DNA of 40,380 nucleotides from a virus. Where the stretch lies: positions 1 through 40,380 of IMG/VR virus record IMGVR_UViG_3300010401_000025, one strand, 5' to 3'. Numbering within the stretch: the stretch's first letter is position 1; the number at the start of each line of letters is the position of its first letter. The notes beneath the pieces are model-generated. The model was not told the DNA's origin and made no database searches. It saw only the letters and a program-made list of their open reading frames with translations. This document shows positions 35,569 through 40,380 of the stretch, one piece after another. A program made the translations under genes and the position numbers.

Positions 35569-36797
35569 TGGACTACCTCATAGTAATCATCTGCCAGACC
35601 GTAGCGGATTGCTAGGTCTGATGGGATCATACCACTTCGATCGCCAAATTGCAAGAGCAATTCGAATGTCTCAGGTTTGAGACCAAGAGCAGCGGCGGTT
35701 TCGTCATAGAGTTTAGAGAGAGTAAAGCCGACCCATATGCTTTGGACAGGATTCAATGTAGCAGTGATTGTAGCGTGGTGAAACATCAAGAGGCTTTCTT
35801 TTTGGACATAAACCTTGTCGCAGTATGCTGTGAGAAAGGCCGCAGCAGATTGGGCTAGTTTTCCTACATAGCATTCAGATGGGAGTCTGCTGTACTTAAG
35901 AGCCATGATTAGATTCTCTAGGGAATAAACATCGCCGCCTGGAGAGTTTATATAGATAGGAAGGACCGATTGATTTTTGTTGGCAAGGATCTCATCGATA
36001 GTTTTTAGAGCGGTTTCTGGAGTAATGCGGCCGAGCACTGCCGGAATGCGAAGAAATTCTTTTTCGCTGATCTTGACTTGCATTCGGGGATCGATATCGA
36101 ACAGACCTCTGTCTTCCCTAAACTCTCGGTCGACCTTTTTCTCGTTAAGCTTAGTGGGATTGTCGAGATGGAAATAGTCGTAAGCGATACCATTCACGAA
36201 GCCGGCCGTTGCAGAATCCTCGTAGTCAAACCATGCTTCGTCATCCCTCATGGCGAGATAATCAGCTTCGGACATACCTAGTTGAGCCGCCAAAGCCTTC
36301 TCAATTTTGGCTAGATACCGGTCTAGGAATATGAAGCGACTACGGACTTGTTCGCTGTCTCCGCCGACGCTATAGCTAGCTTTATGGAACATCAAGAAAC
36401 TCCCAAAAGTCATATAACTCTCATCGCAGTAAGAGACAATGATAGCGGCCATTGAAGCGGCTACACCGTCGACGACGCATGTTAGTTTTAGGCCGAAATT
36501 ATCTCTAGCACCATGAATCGCATTTATGAAACGTAGCCCCGCAGAGACCGAGCCGCCAGGGGATGAGATTTCGAGATAGGCTCGTTTGACGCCTTTTTCG
36601 CTAAAGGTTTTGAGTTGCTCAATGAGGGGATCGATTGTGTATTCGTCGACTTCTTCGGTGAGAGACATGATGAGGGCTGGGTTGGTGTCCTTGAAGGACT
36701 TATAGGTGAGAGGAAGCGGCGCGGCTGAATATTTTTGGGTGTCTGAGGCGATTGCTGGGCTAGATAACAAGAGAGCGATAATTGCGGCGTATTTCAT
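35565..36797 (-). CDS. secreted tandem ClpP-like serine protease, 410 aa
   Basis: Residues 1-18 (MKYAAIIALLLSSPAIAS) form a signal peptide without a lipobox, predicting export to the periplasm. Two ClpP/SDH-type domains follow. Domain 1 has SSPGGSV near 78-84, Ser 115 in GVAASMAA, His 138 in LMFHKA and an Asp near 185. Domain 2 has NSPGGDV near 284-290, Ser 317 in LAQSAAA, His 340 in LMFHH and Asp 386 in FGDRSG. Both triads look intact, and matched cysteines (107/124 and 309/325) are suggestive of disulfides. ClpP is normally a single-domain cytosolic enzyme, so an exported double form in a replication operon is remarkable. Target unknown. Confidence 0.8.
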   Translation of the reverse strand: MKYAAIIALLLSSPAIASDTQKYSAAPLPLTYKSFKDTNPALIMSLTEEVDEYTIDPLIEQLKTFSEKGVKRAYLEISSPGGSVSAGLRFINAIHGARDNFGLKLTCVVDGVAASMAAIIVSYCDESYMTFGSFLMFHKASYSVGGDSEQVRSRFIFLDRYLAKIEKALAAQLGMSEADYLAMRDDEAWFDYEDSATAGFVNGIAYDYFHLDNPTKLNEKKVDREFREDRGLFDIDPRMQVKISEKEFLRIPAVLGRITPETALKTIDEILANKNQSVLPIYINSPGGDVYSLENLIMALKYSRLPSECYVGKLAQSAAAFLTAYCDKVYVQKESLLMFHHATITATLNPVQSIWVGFTLSKLYDETAAALGLKPETFELLLQFGDRSGMIPSDLAIRYGLADDYYEVVQ

Positions 36798-36808
36798 TGG
36801 CTTCCTTT

Positions 36809-36934
36809 TTATTGAATGGTTAGTTTGAAGAGGGCGTATGCGATGTGGGCCATTAAAAGAAAAGTATAGATTGTTAGGACAAAGGCTATGCCGTAGATAA
36901 AAGATTCGACGACTGCGTGAAGGAGCTTACTCAT
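36809..36934 (-). CDS. small membrane protein, 41 aa
   Basis: The frame starts at ATG 36932-36934 in an 8-base ATGAGTAA overlap with the nuclease gene and ends just before the secreted protease gene. It is almost wholly hydrophobic (SFIYGIAFVLTIYTFLLMAH, then AYALF), one or two membrane segments. Position makes a partner or anchor of the exported protease possible but unproven. Confidence 0.6.
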   Translation of the reverse strand: MSKLLHAVVESFIYGIAFVLTIYTFLLMAHIAYALFKLTIQ

Positions 36935-37817
36935 TTTCGAACTCGACGGAGAAGCCGCGGAAGGAGGGTTTGGTTTCGTACTCATTCTTAATTACTATAG
37001 CACGTTCTTGTGGGAGATTGCAACATATTTTTCTATAGTCACATTTGTCGCCCAGCGTACAGGCGCAGTTAAATCGGCCAGTTTCTATATCCTCTTGAAT
37101 TCGTTGGGCGTCCTTTACTAAGGCGGCATGCCATTCGTTGACTGCCTCTGAGGTCGGCGTGTATGAGAACTCTAAGAAGAGGGGCGGGCGCTGTTTTTCA
37201 TCGCCAGCTCGATTCTTAGGGATATATGTTGGATCTAGGAGCTTTTGATCGGTTGAGATGCCTCGAAAGGTGAATGTCTCTGCAGCATGCCCGGCTTGCC
37301 ATGCGAGCCATAGATAGCCCAGTGCTGCGTTGTTAGGGTTAGAGGTCAAGGAGAGATCGAAGTAGAGATGCTTGGAGCTGGTCTTGAAGTCCATTATGAT
37401 GGGTGGCTCTGATAAGATGAGTTTATCTATGTGGCCTACATAGGTCACCACCTCAGTAAGCGGCGCTGAGAGTTCAAGTTCGCTGAGAGCGTTTTGTGTG
37501 GGGGGAAAGGCGGCTGCGTATTGGGTGATGAGTTCGATGAGGTGCTCTTTGCTGCGGAGACCTTTTTCTGGTAGTTGGGGATACTCTGAGAGGACTTGCT
37601 CGAGGAGAAGGGCGATATCACCCTTTTCAGGGGTATATAGTTCTTCAAAGCGGTGAAAAGCTTGGCCGAAGTCGAGAGGAGGACCATAGCGGACTGTGCG
37701 AGCAACTGGTCGGGGGGTGATGCCCAGGACGTATGAATAGTAAAATGCGCGGGGGTTTTTGCGCCAGGCGGCGATAGAGGTCGCACTTAGTGTAAGCCGC
37801 TTGAGACGTTTAATCAC
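36927..37817 (-). CDS. PD-(D/E)XK nuclease, Cas4/RecB-like, with Cys cluster
   Basis: The protein (296 aa, GTG start at 37817 within a GTGATTAA overlap) has LTLSATSIAAWRKNPRAFYY at its start and FGQAFHRFEE. The nuclease core is VGHIDKLI with MDFKTSS near residues 155-161, the D..D(F)KT form. A C-terminal cluster CACTLGDKCDYRKICC probably holds an iron-sulfur cluster. This is the Cas4/AddB-like layout. Such phage enzymes degrade DNA ends for recombination or host takeover. It lies with the recombination genes, so a role in strand resection is likely. Confidence 0.82.
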   Translation of the reverse strand: MIKRLKRLTLSATSIAAWRKNPRAFYYSYVLGITPRPVARTVRYGPPLDFGQAFHRFEELYTPEKGDIALLLEQVLSEYPQLPEKGLRSKEHLIELITQYAAAFPPTQNALSELELSAPLTEVVTYVGHIDKLILSEPPIIMDFKTSSKHLYFDLSLTSNPNNAALGYLWLAWQAGHAAETFTFRGISTDQKLLDPTYIPKNRAGDEKQRPPLFLEFSYTPTSEAVNEWHAALVKDAQRIQEDIETGRFNCACTLGDKCDYRKICCNLPQERAIVIKNEYETKPSFRGFSVEFENE

Positions 37818-38334
37818 AGATGCCGTGCTTTCGGCATTCGTCCGGCGTAAAATACCTATTGCGGTCGATCTTTTTCCAGAACTCGGCAGGCTTTGCGGAG
37901 TGTGAGGCGAGTAACTCTATACGGATCTTTTCGAGGCGATTTATTTCTTTTGCTTCGATGCGAATGTCCGGTGCGGAGGCTTCAAGCCACATTGAAACGG
38001 GGTGAATCATTACACAGGCAGTGTCTGTCATGTATCGTTTGTCCCCGGCGAGATAGATTATTGCGGCAATTGAGGCGACGATGCCAGTACCGATTGTAAT
38101 CACGTCTACTTGGAGACTCATTAAAGTGTCATATATTGCGAACCCTCCGTAGACGTCCCCGCCTATAGAATTTATATAGACCTTGATGGGTTCTTCACTT
38201 TTGGCTTCGAGATATTTAAGAGCCCTAATTACCCTACCGGTCAAGGCGTCGTCAATCTCATCGTCGATGTAGATTGTGCGATTTGCGAGATCTATGCCGT
38301 TATCGAATAGGTGAGTGAGGGAGTCGATTGACAT
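37810..38334 (-). CDS. cytosolic ClpP-like serine protease, 174 aa
   Basis: A single ClpP-type domain, with NSIGGDVYGGFAIYD near residues 55-69 (the usual SPGG is SIGG here), Ser 88 in GIVASIAA, His 111 in VMIHPVS and Asp 157 in KIDRNRYFTPDE. The triad appears complete and there is no signal peptide. ClpP in phages is mostly a prohead protease, but this one is in the early replication module and far from the capsid genes. It may remodel host proteins or pair with host Clp ATPases. The gene is 8 bases overlapped with the nuclease gene. Confidence 0.82.
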   Translation of the reverse strand: MSIDSLTHLFDNGIDLANRTIYIDDEIDDALTGRVIRALKYLEAKSEEPIKVYINSIGGDVYGGFAIYDTLMSLQVDVITIGTGIVASIAAIIYLAGDKRYMTDTACVMIHPVSMWLEASAPDIRIEAKEINRLEKIRIELLASHSAKPAEFWKKIDRNRYFTPDECRKHGICD

Positions 38335-38340
38335 AGTCCT

Positions 38341-38369
38341 ATCATCTCATTTCGAGTCTAACTTGTCAA
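38341..38369 (-). promoter_or_regulatory. possible internal promoter before the ClpP-like gene
   Basis: TTGACA (38364-38369) and GATGAT (38341-38346) are separated by 17 bases on the minus strand, with the ATG seven bases after the -10. The -35 is perfect, the -10 matches 4 of 6. It lies over the end of the preceding gene, so it may be a chance match. The CTTGACAAGTTAG 13-mer here is repeated in the 26.47-kb divergent region. Confidence 0.3.
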
Positions 38370-38562
38370 GCTTTTCTATGGCGCTTAGGATGGTGTTTTC
38401 GGCGAGCCCGAGGTCTTTGGCGAGAGAGTTTATGGAGAAAGGGCGGTCTTTTTTCTTGACTTTTTTGTAAACATATGCTTTCTGCGCGGCGATGCGATCC
38501 TCAACGAATTCCCGTAGCTCTTTATCGGACATGATGAGTATATTAGGACCTATGGTTTTCAT
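38347..38562 (-). CDS. small helix-turn-helix protein, 71 aa
   Basis: The C-terminal half, FSINSLAKDLGLAENTILSAIEKLDKL, has the spacing of a winged-helix or HTH reader. The N-terminal half is basic (AAQKAYVYKKVKKKDR). It starts with an ATGA overlap on the diphosphohydrolase gene. It could regulate early transcription, for example by binding the ATAC-type sites at 4.4 kb, but nothing links them directly. Confidence 0.6.
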   Translation of the reverse strand: MKTIGPNILIMSDKELREFVEDRIAAQKAYVYKKVKKKDRPFSINSLAKDLGLAENTILSAIEKLDKLDSK

Positions 38563-39023
38563 TTCTTTGACTCACGACTATCTTGTCCTAAGCCTTCGGT
38601 GGCATATTCATAAAGAAAAGCGGCGCAGCAGAATGCGTGGGCCCAGTGGGGGAGCCCTGTATCTGCGTCGACTGTTTCGTTGAGAGTGAGCGGATAATAA
38701 TATACGTGGCGTCTAAATGCTGAGAATAGACGTATGTAGCTGAGCCCTTTGCGGTAATTAAGGAGGCCGTATTTTTGGGCGCCGAACTTAAGTACGCTTA
38801 ATATGCTCTGCAGATCATTATTAGAGTTGATTAAGATGTTCTGCAGGACAAGTTTTAGTGACTCTATGTCGTTGCGAAGCCAGAATTCATCCATCTGGTG
38901 AGAGAGAGCATATAAGAACGCTGCCTCTCCCTTTCCAGATCGGAGGTCGGCGCGCCACCATGTGTCGGTGCGGCCGAGGTAGCCGAGTTCAGGTTTGTTA
39001 GAATCATCCTTTTTACCGGTCAT
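38559..39023 (-). CDS. dATP/dGTP diphosphohydrolase-like protein (MazZ/DUF5664 type)
   Basis: The 154-aa protein opens KKDDSNKPELGYL and has LKFGAQKYGLLNYRKGLSYIRLFSAFRRHVYY, split here as KFGAQKYG and RLFSAFRRH. It ends DTGLPHWAHAFCCAAFLYEY. This is the pattern of the phage dATP/dGTP diphosphohydrolase N-terminal domain family (PF18909, formerly DUF5664), in which MazZ-like members cleave purine dNTPs to the monophosphate. It would act in the cytoplasm on nucleotide pools. Overlaps neighbours by ATGA on both sides. Confidence 0.78.
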   Translation of the reverse strand: MTGKKDDSNKPELGYLGRTDTWWRADLRSGKGEAAFLYALSHQMDEFWLRNDIESLKLVLQNILINSNNDLQSILSVLKFGAQKYGLLNYRKGLSYIRLFSAFRRHVYYYPLTLNETVDADTGLPHWAHAFCCAAFLYEYATEGLGQDSRESKK

Positions 39024-39217
39024 TTTTTAGGGTCCCCACATGGGATATCGAGGTCTATGCCTAAGCTTTTCCAGTCTTCGTCCGTAAAGTCGAGACTGTA
39101 AGGGTTAGGGATTTCGGGGTCGTTCTTTGAAATCGCGGGGACTTCGGCGTCGCATTCGGGGCAATACATCGACGAGAACAAGGGCTTGAGGCAGCATTTG
39201 TGTTTAGGGCAGATCAT
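39020..39217 (-). CDS. zinc-ribbon microprotein, 65 aa
   Basis: The start MICPKHKCCLKP and MYCPECDAEVPA supply two Cys pairs in zinc-ribbon spacing. The C-terminal half is acidic (LDFTDEDWKSLGIDLDIP). The gene overlaps the kelch lipoprotein by 14 bases and the diphosphohydrolase gene by four. A protein-binding or nucleic-acid-binding ribbon is likely. Function unknown. Confidence 0.65.
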   Translation of the reverse strand: MICPKHKCCLKPLFSSMYCPECDAEVPAISKNDPEIPNPYSLDFTDEDWKSLGIDLDIPCGDPKK

Positions 39218-40181
39218 AGCTCAGTGCTCCAATTTGAATCACATTAAGTTTGTTGCTTGTTGCAGGCAAGAGAGCCTCGCCGCCAACTATGTAGATGAGG
39301 TCTTCGTTGAGAGAGATTTGGATGTCGTTTGCGGCTTGAGGCATCACTATGTCTAGTTGAGTGATTTCGTTTGTGTGCATGTTTAGATCGAAGATTAGGT
39401 TGCTGTATTCATAAGTTTCGGGGACTGTGGGGTAGGCGTATGAGCCGCCCATTATGAGAACATGATTGTTCCACACAATAGAAGCCATCCCGCTGAGTCC
39501 AATAGGAAGTTCAGCGATGCGAATCCAGGCCTGGCCGTCAAGTTTGTAGATACCGCGGTGATAATCTCTAGTTCCATCGTTTGCGGGATAAAAGCCGCCG
39601 TAGATGTAGGGCTCGCCTTTGTAGGTGAAACCGTCGGCGTGAGTTGTGGGGCCCTCTGGCATCTTTGTTTCGAGTTCGATCCAGCGGTTAAAGAGGGGCT
39701 GATAGAGTTCGAGAGAGTCTGTTGCGGTGTCTAGGGGCCCGTTATAGCCTCCGCCTATGAGGACATCTCCGTTGGGCAGTGTGTTGAGAGAGAATGAGAG
39801 ACGAGGAATACGTGGAGTCGGCAAAGTATTTACCATTCCGTTTAGATTGACTTTGAGGAATGAGGATTGTGCTTCCATGCCTTTGCGGCCGCTAATTACA
39901 TATAGACTGTCATTTAGAGCAAAGCCTTTGGTGTATGCGCGGTCAAAGTCTGTGTCAATCGTCTCTACAGTTCCGAGAGGACCAAACTTGACGAGAGCGG
40001 AGCGTTCTTCCCAGGGGAATCCCATGCCGCCAAAGATAACTAATCCTTCGTTGGGTATGTAGGCCTGGGCCATGCCGGATGCGTGGAAGGGCATTGTGGT
40101 TGTGGTCCAGTCGATGTGGACTAGGCGTTCATCGGCTCCGCATGCGGCGAATAATAGGGCCCCGATTAATAAGGGTTTCAT
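39204..40181 (-). CDS. kelch-repeat beta-propeller lipoprotein, 325 aa
   Basis: The first 14 residues (MKPLLIGALLFAAC) are a lipoprotein signal, with Cys 14 the lipidation site; position -3 is Phe, slightly atypical. Kelch-like units follow, each with a strand ending in GG or SG: VIFGGMG, YVISGRK, VLIGGGY, YIYGGFY, VLIMGGS and YIVGGEA. Together they make six blades, as in a closed kelch propeller, and aromatic residues follow the glycines. A kelch propeller on a lipid anchor is most likely a surface or periplasmic binding protein. No phage family is known to me. A role in receptor blocking or superinfection exclusion is inference. It starts with ATGA coupling to the junction gene. Confidence 0.75.
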   Translation of the reverse strand: MKPLLIGALLFAACGADERLVHIDWTTTTMPFHASGMAQAYIPNEGLVIFGGMGFPWEERSALVKFGPLGTVETIDTDFDRAYTKGFALNDSLYVISGRKGMEAQSSFLKVNLNGMVNTLPTPRIPRLSFSLNTLPNGDVLIGGGYNGPLDTATDSLELYQPLFNRWIELETKMPEGPTTHADGFTYKGEPYIYGGFYPANDGTRDYHRGIYKLDGQAWIRIAELPIGLSGMASIVWNNHVLIMGGSYAYPTVPETYEYSNLIFDLNMHTNEITQLDIVMPQAANDIQISLNEDLIYIVGGEALLPATSNKLNVIQIGALSYDLP

Positions 40182-40380
40182 TTAGTTGCCCATTTAAGAT
40201 CAGGTTGATTTGCAGCGATTAATAGATAGACGCCGTTTTTGTAGAGGGTGACGTCTTGACCGGGCTTGAATGCTCCGGCAAGGCGAATAGATTCGAGTTT
40301 GTTGAGCGTTAATGTCGTTTGGCTTTCGCTGACGTATGTTCCAGTGAAAAGATGTTGGCCCATTGAATTATAGACCCGTA
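40178..40380 (-). CDS. membrane-anchored hypothetical protein, 3' part (gene crosses the circular join)
   Basis: This is the C-terminal part of the protein that starts at GTG 260-262. The window end cuts the gene; bases 40258-40380 are the same as 1-123. The end of the protein reads KPGQDVTLYKNGVYLLIAAN and DLKWATK. An ATG at 40361-40363 could be mistaken for a start of a 61-aa protein, but it is internal to the longer frame once the circle is closed. The stop overlaps the kelch start as ATGA. Confidence 0.75.
   Translation of the reverse strand, partial: RVYNSMGQHLFTGTYVSESQTTLTLNKLESIRLAGAFKPGQDVTLYKNGVYLLIAANQPDLKWATK
40258..40380. repeat. terminal direct repeat, right copy
   Basis: Identical to bases 1-123. 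It shows that the window is slightly more than one circular genome length. Remove one copy before counting genes. Confidence 0.97.

Noticed and set aside
40178-40363. A separate 61-aa gene at the right end
   Set aside because: Its ATG is internal to a longer frame once the identical ends are joined, with a better-supported GTG start at 260-262.
1-40380. Integrase, repressor/lysogeny cassette, transposase, CRISPR array or PurZ
   Set aside because: No product matches these, and no regularly spaced direct repeats were found. Absence is by eye only.

Overview
The window looks like one complete genome of a tailed, short-tailed (podovirus-like), probably strictly lytic phage, written out as a circle. 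The first 123 bases recur exactly as the last 123, so the unit is about 40,257 bp, and one membrane-protein gene reads straight across the join. Terminase, portal, scaffold, major capsid, neck, tail nozzle and internal (ejection) proteins are present. I see no tail tube, sheath or tape measure, no integrase, no phage RNA polymerase, no tRNA, no rRNA and no CRISPR array. Three probable lipoproteins, a secreted protease and a small M15 endolysin suggest a Gram-negative host. The host itself cannot be named from the sequence.

Layout. A divergent, gene-poor control region lies at about 4.37-4.90 kb, with two operator-like ATAC-N8-GTAT sites and a 10-bp inverted repeat. To its right runs late operon 1 (4.9-17.75 kb, + strand): scaffold, major capsid protein, collar-type fibre, neck protein, nozzle beta-propeller, GNAT-like protein, three internal virion proteins, then holin-like, spanin-like and M15 endolysin genes. 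To its left, on the minus strand, runs a very long early unit (4.35 kb down to 1, across the circular join, then 40.3 down to 26.87 kb). It opens with many tiny genes, including zinc ribbons and micro membrane proteins. An HD phosphohydrolase follows, then a kelch lipoprotein, a dATP/dGTP diphosphohydrolase-like protein, two ClpP-like proteases (one a secreted tandem enzyme), and a Cas4/RecB-like nuclease. A Sak4-like ATPase, a DUF669-like ssDNA-binding protein, more lipoproteins, a family A DNA polymerase, a DUF3987-like ATPase and a DnaQ-like exonuclease complete it. A single + strand zinc-ribbon gene (26.5-26.9 kb) marks the boundary with late operon 2 (26.46-17.75 kb, minus strand): putative small terminase, large terminase, portal and two long repetitive fibre proteins. 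The two late operons converge and their last genes overlap by four bases.

How the parts work together. Early genes are packed with 4-base ATGA/GTGA and 8-base NTGANTAR stop/start overlaps, implying translation by re-initiation. Most structural genes instead use the 1-base TAATG junction. Replication is probably recombination-linked: Pol A, two exonuclease activities, a Sak4-like ATPase, an ssDNA-binding protein and a RecB/Cas4-like nuclease. The HD and diphosphohydrolase-like enzymes would trim purine or deoxynucleotide pools. The envelope-directed set (kelch lipoprotein, secreted double ClpP-like protease, two small lipoproteins, several micro membrane proteins) is the most unusual part and the best candidate for an undescribed host-takeover or superinfection-exclusion system. 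A second notable signal is an early gene (32344-32880) with a capsid-like segment. It shares two near-identical DNA blocks with a neighbouring gene.
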